Source: Alphaproteobacteria bacterium
GTDB lineage: Bacteria > Pseudomonadota > Alphaproteobacteria > Thalassobaculales > Thalassobaculaceae
NCBI GenBank assembly: GCA_024742275.1
Contig: JANSYS010000023.1
Location: 1-62,489 of the forward strand
DNA: 62,489 bases
Reading direction: 5' to 3'
The translations under genes were made by a program, and so were the position numbers. Position 1 is the first letter of the stretch; each line of letters opens with the position of its first letter. The notes beneath the pieces are model-generated. The model did not search any database. It saw only the letters and a program-made list of their open reading frames with translations, and had not been told where the DNA came from. Shown piece by piece: positions 44,125 through 54,279 of this stretch.

Positions 44125-44535
44125 ATGGGCAAGGAAGCTTGGAAGTTCAGCCACAACGAAGCCGCCAACGCCGTCTTCACCGAAGGCATGCGCAAGATCT
44201 TCGAGTACCGGGATCTCGGAGTGAAGGACGCGACGAACGGCGACTACGTCGCCCACATCGTCAAGGCGAACGGTCGCAAGTCCGAGGACGAGGTGCAGCA
44301 CTGGCATGTCCATGACTGCGACTTCCAGATGGTCTACGTACTCAAGGGCTGGGCGACATTCGAGTATGCGGGGGAGGGCGTTCGGACGATCCGCGAAGGC
44401 GACTGCATCAACCAACGACCGCTTATTCCGCATCGCGAGATCGAGTGTTCGCCGGATATGGAGCTGCTCGAAATTGTCTCTCCGGCCAACTTTGAGACGC
44501 GCATCGTGGACGCGCCGGCCGATGCGGCTGAATGA
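44125..44535 (+). CDS. Cupin-domain protein
   Basis: The 136-residue protein carries a cupin barrel with the metal-binding motif QHWHVHDCDFQMVYVLKG and a second motif CINQRPLIPHREIECS. It resembles annotated cupin proteins found near catabolic genes. GAGGAAA precedes the ATG. It converges on the MmgE/PrpD gene on the other strand. No substrate is evident. Confidence 0.85.
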   Translation: MGKEAWKFSHNEAANAVFTEGMRKIFEYRDLGVKDATNGDYVAHIVKANGRKSEDEVQHWHVHDCDFQMVYVLKGWATFEYAGEGVRTIREGDCINQRPLIPHREIECSPDMELLEIVSPANFETRIVDAPADAAE

Positions 44536-44577
44536 CTCCAGCACGGTCGCGCGGCGTTCGGCCGGCGACGGTGGACG

Positions 44578-45963
44578 CTAGTCGGGCTGGGTCGTTTTCA
44601 GCAGGTCGATCGGCGCGGTGTCCGTCCCGGTGAGAGCGGTCGATCGCACCGCCTCGGTCTTCTCCGCGCCGATCAGCGGGGCGACGAGAGCCGCGAACTT
44701 CTCCGACAGTTTGGCTTCCTGATCGTCCAGATCTGTTGCCGGGACGCCGACGTCGTGGGTCTCGTGCAGGATCCGCCCGTCGGTGAGTTCGACGGTGACC
44801 TCGGCCCGGCTGCGGGCGTCGCGGTCGATCTTCACCGGCTCCACCTCGACGAGACGGCGCAGGTCGATCAGGTCCGGGTCGTTGGCCACGGCATCGGTGA
44901 AGGTCTCCACAGCGCCGGTGTTTCGCCCGGCGAGCGCCAGCGCCGCTGTGTGACGCAGGCTGAATTTGACCTGCAGCCCGGTTTCCGGTTCCGGAATGTT
45001 GCACATCCTCAGGCTGGCATCGCTGACCTTCAGACGCACCTTCCTGACCTGGGCCGGCGCGAAGCAGTGGCGACTTCGCAAGCGGCGGTTCGCTTCGATG
45101 GCCGAATGGGTCATGTAGCAGGCGGCGTGAAACTTGAAGAGATTGTTTTCGATCAGGAATGGGTCGCCGGGCGCCGGGTGCATGTCGTAGGGGACGGCGT
45201 CCGGTCCCTGGGTCTCCCAGAAACCCTGGACGCATTCCAAGCCGTCCGGTCTGGACACGAACCCTCGCGCCGCCCAGCGGGCCGCCTTCGTGCCGTTCTG
45301 GGCCGCCCGTCCGGCATGCAGTGGCTTGCCCATCGTGCCGAACTGGGACTTGAGCCCCGAAGCGAGCGTGGTGGCCAGCCCCAACGCGTGGGCCGTTCGG
45401 GCTGCATCGAGGCCGAGCAGGTGGCAGACGCCCGCGGCCGCTCCGAAGGTGCCGACCGTCGCGGTCGCGTGCCAACCCGAATCGTAGTGCCCGTCGCCGG
45501 TCATGTCTCCGATCCGGCAGGCGATTTCGTAGCCGATCACGAAGGAGCGGAGCGCATCCTCCAGGGAGCGGCCTTCGACCGCCGCCGCCGTCAGCACGGC
45601 GGGCAGAACGGCAACAGTTGGGTGGCCGTGCATCGTGCGGTTGACGTCGTCGAAATCGAGAGCGTGACCGGCGGTACCGTTGACCAGGATCGCGTCCGAC
45701 GGCCGCAGACTGGCGGTCAGGCCGGCGATCGGAATGTCGCCGGCGCCACCGTCCGCCAATGCGTCTTCCAGCAGAATTGCCACGAGCGGATCGCGCGCGC
45801 CCGCCACCGTGACGCCGATCCAATCCATCAGGCAGTGCCTGGCCCAGCGCAGCGCGCGGCGGTCCACTGCACTCGCGGGCGTCGCGGCGATCCAATCGGC
45901 AAGGGCCTGCGTTGGGGCGGTGGCGACGGGAGTGTGTCTGTCGGCGACGGAGCTGGCAGCCAT
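44578..45963 (-). CDS. MmgE/PrpD family protein
   Basis: A 461-residue member of the 2-methylcitrate dehydratase-like family, which also includes cis-aconitate decarboxylase and other dehydratases. Recognisable blocks are ALDFDDVNRTMHGHPT (with the conserved Asp and His), GYEIACRIGD, SGWHATATVGTFGAAAG, LKSQFGTMGKPLHAGRAAQNG and a C-terminal VTVELTDGRILHE segment. No prpB, prpC or acnD-like gene is near, so the methylcitrate cycle is not supported. A dehydratase for another hydroxy acid is as likely. It is divergent from an SDR gene. Confidence 0.88.
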   Translation of the reverse strand: MAASSVADRHTPVATAPTQALADWIAATPASAVDRRALRWARHCLMDWIGVTVAGARDPLVAILLEDALADGGAGDIPIAGLTASLRPSDAILVNGTAGHALDFDDVNRTMHGHPTVAVLPAVLTAAAVEGRSLEDALRSFVIGYEIACRIGDMTGDGHYDSGWHATATVGTFGAAAGVCHLLGLDAARTAHALGLATTLASGLKSQFGTMGKPLHAGRAAQNGTKAARWAARGFVSRPDGLECVQGFWETQGPDAVPYDMHPAPGDPFLIENNLFKFHAACYMTHSAIEANRRLRSRHCFAPAQVRKVRLKVSDASLRMCNIPEPETGLQVKFSLRHTAALALAGRNTGAVETFTDAVANDPDLIDLRRLVEVEPVKIDRDARSRAEVTVELTDGRILHETHDVGVPATDLDDQEAKLSEKFAALVAPLIGAEKTEAVRSTALTGTDTAPIDLLKTTQPD

Positions 45964-46129
45964 GGCGGATCTCCCGTGTGAGGTGCCGGACTATGCTGCG
46001 TCCGGTCTGTTGCTCGCCCGAAAACTCTAAGGGCCGGTTTGGGGATAGTCTATCCGCCGGCTGCCTGCTGTACTGCCGATAACCGGCAACGATCGCAGGG
46101 CAAACAAGAGCCGGTCGGAGGAGACGGAT

Positions 46130-46933
46130 ATGGGCAAGCTGGAGGGACGCGTTGCGCTGATTTCGGGCGCGGCACGCGGTATCGGTGCGCAGGCGGCGCG
46201 ACGCATGGCCGACGAAGGCGCGAAGGTGGTGATCGGCGACGTGCGCGACGACCTGGGCCGCAAGACAGCGGAGGAGATCGATGGCGGCCGCGGTGTGTGC
46301 CGCTTCTCGCATCTGGACGTCACCGATCCTGAGAATTGGCAGGCGGTGGTCGACGAGGCCGTCGAAGTGTACGGCCGGCTCGATATCCTCGTGAACAACG
46401 CGGGCGTCTTCATCGGCCGGTCGCTTGAGGAGATTTCGTTCGACGAGTGGAAGACCCTCGTCGATGTGAATCTCACGGGGACGTTTCTCGGCACGCGCAT
46501 CGCCGCGCCGGCCCTGCGGGAGGCCGCCAAGGACACGCCTCATGGAAGCGCGATCGTCAATCTGTCTTCGATCGCCGGCCTCGTCGGCTCGATGGTCGAC
46601 CCGCTCTATTCCATGACCAAAGGGGGGGTGACGACGTTCACCAAGTCGGTGGCGCTGTACTTCGGCAAGCGCGGCGACCGGATCCGGGTCAACCAGATCC
46701 ATCCGGGTGTGATTGAGACCGATATGGGCGATCAGACCTATACGGCGCGGGCACGAGCGCTCGGGACCAACGATGTGGACGCGGCGAAGCAGGCGTCTCT
46801 GAACATGCATCCGATCGGCCGCCACGGCACCGCGGACGACATCGCGTCGGGCATCGTCTTCCTCGCATCTGACGACGCGGGATTCATGACCGGGTCCAGC
46901 CTGGTCGTCGACGGGGGTTTGACGGCCCAATAG
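46130..46933 (+). CDS. Short-chain dehydrogenase/reductase
   Basis: A 267-residue classical SDR with the nucleotide loop SGAARGIG (residues 12-19), NNAG, the active serine in NLSSIAG and YSMTK (Tyr160, Lys164). The HPIGRHGTADDIASGIVFLASDD and MTGSSLVVDGGL tail is that of hydroxysteroid and glucose dehydrogenase-like members. GGAGGAGA lies upstream of the ATG. The neighbour on the other strand is an MmgE/PrpD dehydratase, so oxidation of a hydroxy acid or alcohol is plausible, but specificity is unknown. Confidence 0.9.
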   Translation: MGKLEGRVALISGAARGIGAQAARRMADEGAKVVIGDVRDDLGRKTAEEIDGGRGVCRFSHLDVTDPENWQAVVDEAVEVYGRLDILVNNAGVFIGRSLEEISFDEWKTLVDVNLTGTFLGTRIAAPALREAAKDTPHGSAIVNLSSIAGLVGSMVDPLYSMTKGGVTTFTKSVALYFGKRGDRIRVNQIHPGVIETDMGDQTYTARARALGTNDVDAAKQASLNMHPIGRHGTADDIASGIVFLASDDAGFMTGSSLVVDGGLTAQ

Positions 46934-47160
46934 GCCGACGCATCGCGACGTACCGGATCGAGGTGCGGATACCCACTCACGGTTGATGGCTGCCAGTGAG
47001 CGGTAATTTAGTAAAGTGTCTCGTTCTTGCGTTCGAGAGCGCGTTTTCCCGATCCCATTAACGGACTCTTTACGCAATTGTATCAGTTTATGTGTCTAGT
47101 ATCAGAGCTCATGCGGCGTTGTGGCCGGCTGGGTTACGTCTACTGCTGTTGGGTGGTGCT

Positions 47161-49536
47161 ATGTCAAAGTTGGCGTTCAAGATTCCCGCTCTCGTTTTCC
47201 TGGCCGCTATGGTTGCAGGCTTGGGCAACGGGCTGACAGGGATCTACCTGTCGTCGCAGGCTCAGCTTAACTCGGTTGAACTCCAACTCAATACGGTGGC
47301 GAAGGACAGAGCCCTGGCGCTCGACCACTATCTTGAAACCATTCATGTGGATCTGGTCACGCTGTCCAGCAGCCCGGTCGCCTACGAGGCGATCGCCGAA
47401 TTCGAGGCGGGGTGGAACGAGTTCGCCGCAAACCAGGCCATGGCGGCACTACAGGCCGCCTACATCACCGACAACCCCAATCCGACCGGCTCGAAGGATG
47501 AACTCGACCGCGCGGACGGTCCGGAGGCATATCACGAGACCCATGCTCATTATCATCCCTGGTACCGGACGTTTCTGCGGGCCAAGGGCTTCTACGACAT
47601 CTTTCTGTTCGATACGAACGGCAACCTTGTCTACACCGTCTTCAAGGAACTGGACTACGCCACCAACCTCGTGAATGGCGAATACGCCGATACCGGTCTC
47701 GGGCGTGTCTATCGCCAAGCGATGGCCAAGCCCGGCGAAGTGGTTTTCGACGATTTCGAGCCCTACGCTCCGAGTTTCGGCGCCCCGGCCAGCTTCATCG
47801 GCACGACGGTCGCCGGCAATGACGGGACGGCCATCGGCGTTCTCGTCTTCCAGATGCCCATCGACCGATTGAACGAAGTGATGCAGGAGCCGTCCGGCCT
47901 CGGCGAGACCGGCGATACCGTCATTGTGGGAGCGGACAAGCTGCGCCGCAGCGACTCGCGCTTCGCTTCCGAGTCGGCATTGCTGAAGGAAACGATCGCC
48001 TGGCCCGGGACCGACGCGGTCCTGCGCGGCGAAAGCGGGGTCACGCACGGTAGCGTGGGCGACGTTCCGATAATGGTCGCCTACGCGCCGGTGGATTTTC
48101 AGGGCGTGCGCTGGGGCGTGATGGCCACCGTGGCGGAATCGGAAGCTTTCGCCGCTAGCGAGGAACTGCTGTTCTTCGAGATCCTGATCGGCGGCGGCGT
48201 ACTCCTTTTCGCTCTGGTCGTCGGCATCTTCTTCTCGCGCACGATCACGAACCCGCTCAGCCGCATCGTCGGGTTGATGTCCACCGTCTCGGCCGGCTCC
48301 TTCGGGATCGAAGTTTCAGATCAGGACCGTCGCGACGAGGTCGGTGACATTGCGAGGGCGTTGGAGGTCTTCAGAAAGAACGGGCAGGAAGCAGAGCGTC
48401 TGCGCGAAGAGCAGGAGGCGATGCGCCAGCAGTCCGAGCAGGAGCGGATCGAGGCTCTTCGGAGAATGGCGCGCACGGTCGAGGACGAGTCGGGGCGCGC
48501 GGTGGAGCAGGTGTCTACCGAGACCACTCAAATGGCCAATCAGGCCCAGGATATGGCGCGCTCCGCGTCCCAGGTGGAGCAGAACAGCCAGATGGTCGCC
48601 GCGGCAGCTCAGGAGGCCCTCGCCAACGCAGAGTCCGTCTCGGCCGCCACGGAGGAGTTGGCCCGCTCGATCGAGGAAATCGCGTCCCGTGTCGTCGAGG
48701 GTGCCTCGACGGCTCATACAGCGATGGATGTCGGCCAGGAGAGCGAAGCGACGATCCAGACCCTGTCCGCAGCGGCCCAGCAGATCGGCAATGTCGCGGT
48801 GTTGATCGACGACATCGCGCAGCAAACCGGCCTTCTCGCGTTGAACGCGACCATCGAAGCCGCTCGGGCGGGCGATGCCGGCAAGGGCTTCGCCGTCGTC
48901 GCGAGCGAAGTGAAGAGCCTCGCGGCCCAGACGGCTCGTGCGACGGGTGATATCTCCACTCAGATCCAGGAGATCCAGGCGATCACGCAGCGGTCGGTCG
49001 ACGCCGTCCGGTCGATGGTCGAGAGGATTCAGGCGATCGACGAGATTTCGACATCCGTCGCTACGGCGGTCGAGCAGCAGCAGGCGGCGACCCAGGAAAT
49101 CGCCCGCAACGTCTCGGAGACGGCGACGGCGGCTCGGGAGGTGGCGTCAAACATCGAACTGGTCTCTGCCGAAGCGCGCTCCAACATGGATGCCGCTGGT
49201 GCGGTGAGATCGGCGTCGGAGCAGGTCAAGGAGGCCATCGAGAGCCTGAAGCAAGTGGTGGTCCGTGTGGTTCGAACGTCGGCGCCGGAAGTCGATCGTC
49301 GCGAACAGCCGCGCAACGAGATGCGGGAGGCTGGAACTCTCATGCTCGGCTCCACCCGGTACGATGTCGTGGTGACGAATATGTCCGAGGGCGGTGCCGG
49401 CGTTGAATTGCCTGAAGGCGAGACCCTGTCCGCCGCCACCGGCGGTCGCGCCGAGATATCATCCCCGAGCATCGGTCAGCGCACGGCGATCATCGCCGGA
49501 GCCGCCGGTCGGAACGTCGGCCTTCGATACGCATGA
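47161..49536 (+). CDS. Methyl-accepting chemotaxis protein with C-terminal PilZ domain
   Basis: The 791-residue receptor has a membrane helix at the start and a periplasmic sensor of about 320 residues (dCACHE-like, with [19 protein letters not shown]). A second helix near 345-365, a HAMP domain ([19 protein letters not shown]) and a signalling coiled coil follow. The coiled-coil tip is [37 protein letters not shown]. The last 80 residues are a PilZ domain with RREQPR and [13 protein letters not shown], the c-di-GMP-binding pattern. It could therefore link c-di-GMP level to chemotaxis. The ATG at 47161 is the start that gives a proper N-terminal helix. About 220 bases upstream are AT-rich. 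Confidence 0.92.
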   Translation: MSKLAFKIPALVFLAAMVAGLGNGLTGIYLSSQAQLNSVELQLNTVAKDRALALDHYLETIHVDLVTLSSSPVAYEAIAEFEAGWNEFAANQAMAALQAAYITDNPNPTGSKDELDRADGPEAYHETHAHYHPWYRTFLRAKGFYDIFLFDTNGNLVYTVFKELDYATNLVNGEYADTGLGRVYRQAMAKPGEVVFDDFEPYAPSFGAPASFIGTTVAGNDGTAIGVLVFQMPIDRLNEVMQEPSGLGETGDTVIVGADKLRRSDSRFASESALLKETIAWPGTDAVLRGESGVTHGSVGDVPIMVAYAPVDFQGVRWGVMATVAESEAFAASEELLFFEILIGGGVLLFALVVGIFFSRTITNPLSRIVGLMSTVSAGSFGIEVSDQDRRDEVGDIARALEVFRKNGQEAERLREEQEAMRQQSEQERIEALRRMARTVEDESGRAVEQVSTETTQMANQAQDMARSASQVEQNSQMVAAAAQEALANAESVSAATEELARSIEEIASRVVEGASTAHTAMDVGQESEATIQTLSAAAQQIGNVAVLIDDIAQQTGLLALNATIEAARAGDAGKGFAVVASEVKSLAAQTARATGDISTQIQEIQAITQRSVDAVRSMVERIQAIDEISTSVATAVEQQQAATQEIARNVSETATAAREVASNIELVSAEARSNMDAAGAVRSASEQVKEAIESLKQVVVRVVRTSAPEVDRREQPRNEMREAGTLMLGSTRYDVVVTNMSEGGAGVELPEGETLSAATGGRAEISSPSIGQRTAIIAGAAGRNVGLRYA

Positions 49537-49650
49537 TAGAAAAGGCACGCTTCTTGCTTCTCTGTAGCCGAGAGCGTCCGACACCCGGCGCCGCCTGGAA
49601 GGCGGTGCGGCTGTCGACCGTCGGTTCTCGGTTGCGCGAAAGGGAGGGCG

Positions 49651-50175
49651 ATGTCGAATACCTATCTTGATCCCTACGATTCGGAGAGAGAGCCGCACTC
49701 GGCGCGGGCGGAGACCGGATCGATCGTCGATATGGACGATCGGTCCGCCTGGTCCTACGGCCAACGCCTGCTCGCCGAGTGGTTTGAGGCGCATGAGACG
49801 GAGGGGCTGGTTCCTCCCGATACGCCGATCGATCTGCTCGGCCCGGTCCTCGGCTACGTTCACAAATTGGCCTATGATCGGGACGAGAACGATTTCCGCT
49901 ATCTGATCTACGGAAGATCGATCGCCAAGAAATCCAATATGGGTGGGGACGGCACCCGAGTATCCGATCTGATCGAGCCAACCCGATCCGTTTTCCTCGA
50001 GCACTACCGGGCCCTGGTCGCCAACCCGAGACTGTCCGTCGGCCGATTGACCTACCAGGGGACAAACGTGCCGAATAACGAGTGGATTCGGGCGGTGGCG
50101 CCGCTCGGCCGACCCGGAGACGGGGTCACACATTTCATCGTGTTCACGGAGACGGTTCAGGACGCCCGTTTCTGA
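49651..50175 (+). CDS. PAS_5-like domain protein
   Basis: The 174-residue soluble protein looks like the alphaproteobacterial PAS_5 family. It has a helical N-terminal part (WSYGQRLLAEWFEA), then DFRYLIYGRSIAKKSNMGGDGTRVSDL and a C-terminal RAVAPLGRPGDGVTHFIVF strand. These proteins probably sense a ligand or redox state and act through partners. It starts 114 bases after the chemoreceptor with a strong GGGAGGG site, so it may be co-regulated with it. The exact role is unknown. Confidence 0.7.
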   Translation: MSNTYLDPYDSEREPHSARAETGSIVDMDDRSAWSYGQRLLAEWFEAHETEGLVPPDTPIDLLGPVLGYVHKLAYDRDENDFRYLIYGRSIAKKSNMGGDGTRVSDLIEPTRSVFLEHYRALVANPRLSVGRLTYQGTNVPNNEWIRAVAPLGRPGDGVTHFIVFTETVQDARF

Positions 50176-50270
50176 CGCAGAGCGTGATCGGACAGACCTG
50201 TCCGATCTTGCGGCAGAGCTAAATCCGGCTCGTCGTGGGCCACCCTATGATCCAGCGTGTGGTCTGAAAT

Positions 50271-50341
50271 ATTGTTTGAAAACAATAAAATATTGTATGT
50301 CGTCGAGCGGCGACGCGATCGCGTGGTGACCCCGTCGCCGC
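50271..50341. terminator. Double hairpin between convergent genes
   Basis: Two stems lie between the PAS-like gene and the convergent ABC operon. ATTGTTT/AAACAAT (50271-50286) has a two-base loop drawn tight. GCGGCGAC/GTCGCCGC (50307-50341) has a long loop and is followed by the T-rich GCGATTCTTTCT. The second looks like a plus-strand terminator. The AT-rich first stem is out of character for this genome. Confidence 0.5.
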
Positions 50342-50351
50342 GCGATTCTTT

Positions 50352-51122
50352 CTAGATCGCCAGGTACTCGTGGCGGAGGTCGTCGTTGTCGAGCACTTCC
50401 TGGGCCGACCCGTCGAAAACGATCTGCCCCATGTCGAGGATTAGCGCCCGGTTCGCCAGGTGCAGGGCGGCGATGGCGTTCTGCTCGACGATGATCGTGG
50501 TGATGCCAAGCTCCTTGACGCTTTCCAGGATACCCTCGATCTCCTTGACGATGGTCGGCGCCAGCCCTTCATAGGGCTCGTCCAGCAACAGAAGCTTGAG
50601 GTCTCGGGCGAGGGCCCGGGCGACGGCCAGCATTTGCTGCTCGCCGCCGGACATGGTGACGGCATCCTGCCGCCGGCGTTCTGCGAGCCGGGGGAAGTGG
50701 TCGTAGATCCGCTCGATCGGCCACCCGATCGGCTCCTCCACCTGGGCAAGCTGAAGATTTTCCTCGACGGTCAGGCCCTGGATGATCCGTCGGTCCTCCG
50801 GTACGAGCTGGATTCCCGCCCTGGCCGCCTCGAACGCCTTCATGCTGTGGAGCGGCTCACCGTGGAGCCACATCTCACCACGCTGCAGGGCAGGAGTCTG
50901 CGTGCGGGCGATGGTCCGTAGGGTCGAGGTCTTGCCGGCTCCGTTGCGGCCGAGCAGCGCGACAATATCCTGCTCCTGGACGTCAAAGGATACGCCCTGG
51001 ACGATATAGGATTCCCCATAGTAGGCGTGGATGTCCTGCACCCGGAAGAACGGCGCAGTGCCGCTCGCGGGCGCCGTGTAGTCGGCGCTCCCGACGGCGG
51101 ACGTTGTGGCGGTGGCGTTCAT
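50352..51122 (-). CDS. livF: Branched-chain amino-acid-type ABC transporter ATPase (LivF-like)
   Basis: A 256-residue ATPase of the HAAT importer. Walker A is GRNGAGKTS, the signature is MSGGEQQMLAVARAL, and Walker B is LLLLDEPYEGLAP, with the LivF-type QLVPEDRRIIQGLTVEENL. The first 20 residues (TSAVGSADYTAPASGTA) are a non-conserved extension. It is last in the operon SBP-LivH-LivM-LivG-LivF on the minus strand, 36 bases after LivG. Confidence 0.92.
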   Translation of the reverse strand: MNATATTSAVGSADYTAPASGTAPFFRVQDIHAYYGESYIVQGVSFDVQEQDIVALLGRNGAGKTSTLRTIARTQTPALQRGEMWLHGEPLHSMKAFEAARAGIQLVPEDRRIIQGLTVEENLQLAQVEEPIGWPIERIYDHFPRLAERRRQDAVTMSGGEQQMLAVARALARDLKLLLLDEPYEGLAPTIVKEIEGILESVKELGITTIIVEQNAIAALHLANRALILDMGQIVFDGSAQEVLDNDDLRHEYLAI

Positions 51123-51158
51123 CTCTTGGCCCTCTTTCGAGACAACGGGTGGGCGTTC

Positions 51159-51914
51159 CTAAAGGTGGGCGCCGCCCAGATAGGCTTCCTGCACCTTCGG
51201 GTTGCCCCGAATTTCCTCCGGCGAGCCCTCGGCGATGACCGTGCCCTGGGCCATGACGGAGACCTTCTGGGCCAGGGAGAACACGACGTGCATGTCGTGT
51301 TCGATCACGATCTTCGTGATCCCGCGCTCACCGATCCGCTTCAGCAGGTCGATGGTGTTGTTGGTATCGGCCCGCGACATCCCCGCGGTCGGTTCGTCCA
51401 GCAGAAGCAGGCGGGGCTCCTGGACCAGGCACATGGCCAGCTCAAGCCGCCGCTTGTCGCCGCGGGACAGCGCCCCGGCGTGGTCCGCCTTGTTGTCGGC
51501 CAGACCCACATCCTCAAGCATGTGCTCCGCGCGCTCGCGGATTTCCGCTTCGTTGTCGATGCGCGGGAGCCAGTTGAGGCGGAACGATCCGTCCCGGTGA
51601 GCGAAGGCCGGGATCATCACGTTTTCCAGCAAGCCCAGGTCGGGAAAAATTTCCGGTGTCTGGAACACGCGGGAAACACCGAGTTGGTTGATCTCGTGCG
51701 GTTGACGGTTGAGGAGCGACTGATCCTCGAACATCACCGTTCCCGTATCGGGTTCCAGCTTGCCGACGAAGCAGTTGAGCAGTGTCGACTTGCCGGCACC
51801 GTTCGGCCCGATGATGGCATGCACGGTTCCGGACTGTACGTTGAGGTTGACGTTGTTCAACGCCTTCAGGCCGGCGAATGCCTTGTTAACACCCTGAACG
51901 ACTAGGTTTCCCAT
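51159..51914 (-). CDS. livG: Branched-chain amino-acid-type ABC transporter ATPase (LivG-like)
   Basis: A 251-residue ATPase of the same HAAT importer, with Walker A GPNGAGKST, signature LSRGDKRRLELAM, Walker B LLLLDEPTAGMS and the LivG-type VSRVFQTPEIFPDLGLLENVMIP. The variant signature (LSRGD in place of LSGGQ) is seen in some urea/amide-type systems. I used the ATG at 51914; the open frame further upstream is not LivG-like. It lies ten bases after the LivM gene. Confidence 0.92.
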   Translation of the reverse strand: MGNLVVQGVNKAFAGLKALNNVNLNVQSGTVHAIIGPNGAGKSTLLNCFVGKLEPDTGTVMFEDQSLLNRQPHEINQLGVSRVFQTPEIFPDLGLLENVMIPAFAHRDGSFRLNWLPRIDNEAEIRERAEHMLEDVGLADNKADHAGALSRGDKRRLELAMCLVQEPRLLLLDEPTAGMSRADTNNTIDLLKRIGERGITKIVIEHDMHVVFSLAQKVSVMAQGTVIAEGSPEEIRGNPKVQEAYLGGAHL

Positions 51915-51924
51915 GGTGTTGTCC

Positions 51925-53136
51925 TCACTCTGCCGGCGTGGAGTTGGGGAGGGACGCCGCGCCGCTGTCGGCCGGCCCGCTCTTCTTGCGCCGGAACAGC
52001 TTGGCGATGCGCTGCCCGCCCTCGACCACGCCACCGGGAAGGCAAATGATCACCAGCATGAACATGATGCCCAACGTCAGGTGCCAACCCTTTCCGATGA
52101 ACGGATGGATCATGAAGACGAACGCGTCTTGCAGGGCGTCCGGCATGAACGAGAACCAGTTGTAGAGAACGTTGTCGTTGATCTTCGAGAAGATGTTCTC
52201 GAAGTACTTGATTACACCTGCGCCGAGCACCGGACCGATCAGCGTTCCCGCGCCGCCGAGAATGGTCATCAGAACCACCTCGCCGCTGGCCGTCCATTGC
52301 ATGCGCTCGGCCCCGGCGAGCGGGTCCATGGCCACCATCAGTCCGCCCGCCAGACCGGCGTACATGCCGGAGATGATGAACGCGGCCAGCGTATAGGGAC
52401 GCGTGTTGACGCCGGTGAAGCGCAGGCGCTGCTGATTGGTCTTCACCGCCTGCAGCATGATGCCGAACGGCGACCGGAAGATCCTGATCGAGAGGTAGAA
52501 GGCGATCAGCATGATGGCGGCGCAGAGATAGTAGCCGACGTTGAACGTGAACGACCACGAGGCGATGTCGAGCGTGAAGCCGTCGCGCATCTCGAAGCCG
52601 AAGAAGTTCGTCGGCGGAATGGAGCCGTTGACCTGGGACACACCGAGGATGCGAGGATCGTCGAGCGCAAGCTGAAGTCCGGTTTCGCCGTTGGTGATCG
52701 GTGTCAGGACCGAGTACGCCAGGGCGAAGGACATCTGGGCGAACGCCAAGGTGAGGATCGAGAAGTAGATTCCCGAACGGCGCAGCGAGATATAGCCGAC
52801 GAGCGCCGAGAACAGTCCGGCGACGACAACGGAGACCATGATGGCCGGCACGACGTTCATCGTCAGGAGCTTCAGCATCCAGACGCCGGCATAGGATCCG
52901 ACACCCAGGAACGCGGCGTGGCCGAAACTGAGATAGCCGGTCAGGCCGAACAGGATGTTGAACCCGATCGCGAATATCCCAAAGATCACGAACCGCTGCA
53001 TCAGGTCCGGGTATCCGGCGTTGAACTGGGCCAGCTCGGAGCCCTCGGGGAACGGGTTCAGCAGGATCGGCGCAAACAGGGTCATGCCGATCACGACGAG
53101 AAACAGCGTCCCATCCTTCTTTGAAAGGCCGAACAT
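51925..53136 (-). CDS. livM: Branched-chain amino-acid-type ABC transporter permease (LivM-like)
   Basis: A 403-residue inner-membrane permease with about ten helices. Family sequences are [31 protein letters not shown], the [20 protein letters not shown] stretch, [18 protein letters not shown] and the [20 protein letters not shown] loop. A charged C-terminal tail ([11 protein letters not shown]) extends into the cytoplasm. It is longer than typical LivM because of a loop between helices around 190-230. It starts three bases after the LivH stop. Confidence 0.93.
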   Translation of the reverse strand: MFGLSKKDGTLFLVVIGMTLFAPILLNPFPEGSELAQFNAGYPDLMQRFVIFGIFAIGFNILFGLTGYLSFGHAAFLGVGSYAGVWMLKLLTMNVVPAIMVSVVVAGLFSALVGYISLRRSGIYFSILTLAFAQMSFALAYSVLTPITNGETGLQLALDDPRILGVSQVNGSIPPTNFFGFEMRDGFTLDIASWSFTFNVGYYLCAAIMLIAFYLSIRIFRSPFGIMLQAVKTNQQRLRFTGVNTRPYTLAAFIISGMYAGLAGGLMVAMDPLAGAERMQWTASGEVVLMTILGGAGTLIGPVLGAGVIKYFENIFSKINDNVLYNWFSFMPDALQDAFVFMIHPFIGKGWHLTLGIMFMLVIICLPGGVVEGGQRIAKLFRRKKSGPADSGAASLPNSTPAE

Positions 53137-53139
53137 CCC

Positions 53140-54171
53140 CTATTCCTCCATCACGCCCTTGCGACCCATGAGGCCACGCGGACGCGTCAGCAAAATCACA
53201 ATGGCGACGAGATAGATGATGATCTGGTTGATCCCTGGCAGGAGGTCGACCACCTGTCCCATCGATGCGAAGGACTCCAGGACACCCAAGAGGAAGCCCG
53301 CTGCCACCGCGCCCGGAAGCGATCCCATCCCGCCGACGACGACGACCACGAAGGACAGCACCAGGAAGTCCATGCCCATGTGGTAGTTCGGCGAGTTGAT
53401 CGGCGTGTACATCACGCCGGCCAGTCCGGCCACGCAGGCGGCGATCGCGAAGACGATGGTGAAACGCCGGTCGATGTGAATGCCCAGCAGTCCGACGGTC
53501 TCTCGATCCGCCATGCCGGCCCGCACCACCATTCCGAAGGTGGTGTAGCGAAGGAAGGCGAACACACCGCCAACGATCACGGCTGCGAAGCAGAAGTAGA
53601 TCAGGCGCCAGTACGGATAGATGATCGATCCCGCGTCGAATCCCAAAAAGACACCCATGTCGACGCTGCTGCTCAGGGCGGCAGGGGCCGGCGTCGGGAT
53701 CGGGTTCGCGCCGTAGAAGTACTTGACGATCTCCTGGAGAACGATGGCCAGGCCGAAGGTCACCAGGATCTGGTCGGCATGCGGGCGCTTGTAGAAGTGC
53801 TTGATCAGGCCGCGTTCCATACACAGACCGATCAGGATCATCACCGGAATGGCGAACAGGATCGATATCGGAACCGACCAGTCGATGATGGCCGCCCCCA
53901 GTTCGGGGCCGAACCAACTTTCGATATAGGGTGTCTCGACCTTCAGCGGATTTCCGAGAAAATCCTTCTTCACCGGGTCAATTGTCGAAAACGAAATATT
54001 CAGAACGGTGTTCAGCGTCACGGCGCAGAATGCGCCCAGCATGAACAATGCGCCATGGGCGAAGTTCACCACGCCCAACGTGCCGAAGATCAGGGTCAGG
54101 CCGAGCGCGATCAACGCATAGGCGCTTCCCTTATCGAGTCCATTGAGGACCTGAAGAACGATCGCGTCCAC
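53140..54171 (-). CDS. livH: Branched-chain amino-acid-type ABC transporter permease (LivH-like)
   Basis: A 343-residue permease with about eight helices. Markers are LNGLDKGSAYALIALGLTLIFGTLGVVNFAHGALFMLGAF, RPHADQILVTFGLAIVLQEIVKYFYG, GMADRETVGLLGIHIDRRFTIVFAIAACVAGLAG and GGMGSLPGAVAAGFLLGVLES. The start is placed at the GTG at 54171, where AGGTGG precedes it on the minus strand. A TTG 15 bases further upstream has no ribosome-binding site. An insertion of about 40 residues after the second helix (SFSTIDPVKKDFLGNPLKVETP) is unusual and probably a periplasmic loop. Confidence 0.92.
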   Translation of the reverse strand: MDAIVLQVLNGLDKGSAYALIALGLTLIFGTLGVVNFAHGALFMLGAFCAVTLNTVLNISFSTIDPVKKDFLGNPLKVETPYIESWFGPELGAAIIDWSVPISILFAIPVMILIGLCMERGLIKHFYKRPHADQILVTFGLAIVLQEIVKYFYGANPIPTPAPAALSSSVDMGVFLGFDAGSIIYPYWRLIYFCFAAVIVGGVFAFLRYTTFGMVVRAGMADRETVGLLGIHIDRRFTIVFAIAACVAGLAGVMYTPINSPNYHMGMDFLVLSFVVVVVGGMGSLPGAVAAGFLLGVLESFASMGQVVDLLPGINQIIIYLVAIVILLTRPRGLMGRKGVMEE

Positions 54172-54227
54172 GGTGCCACCTGTCAAAAAAGACCAGAAAC
54201 GAATTCAGGTCGGCGTATGAAGGAATA

Positions 54228-54265
54228 GGGACGCCGATCACGCTCTACGGCGCCATCGGCGTCCC
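54228..54265. other. Hairpin between HAAT binding-protein and permease genes
   Basis: GGGACGCCGAT and ATCGGCGTCCC are exact inverted copies (11 bp) with a 16-base loop, inside the 108-base gap between the binding-protein gene and livH. Position and type mirror the hairpin at 36398 in the other importer operon. It likely protects the upstream mRNA or partly terminates transcription. Confidence 0.6.
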
Positions 54266-54279
54266 ATTGGATCTAGCGC

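Noticed and set aside
44423..47077. Very long open frame on the minus strand spanning the MmgE/PrpD gene and the SDR gene
   Set aside because: It is a third-position GC shadow. Its composition is rich in Arg, Gly and Pro with no recognisable domain, while the MmgE/PrpD and SDR frames in the same interval have clear family motifs.
51902..53917. Long minus-strand open frame overlapping livM and livH
   Set aside because: It is out of frame with two clear permeases on the same strand, and its sequence is Arg/His-rich without hydrophobic helices.
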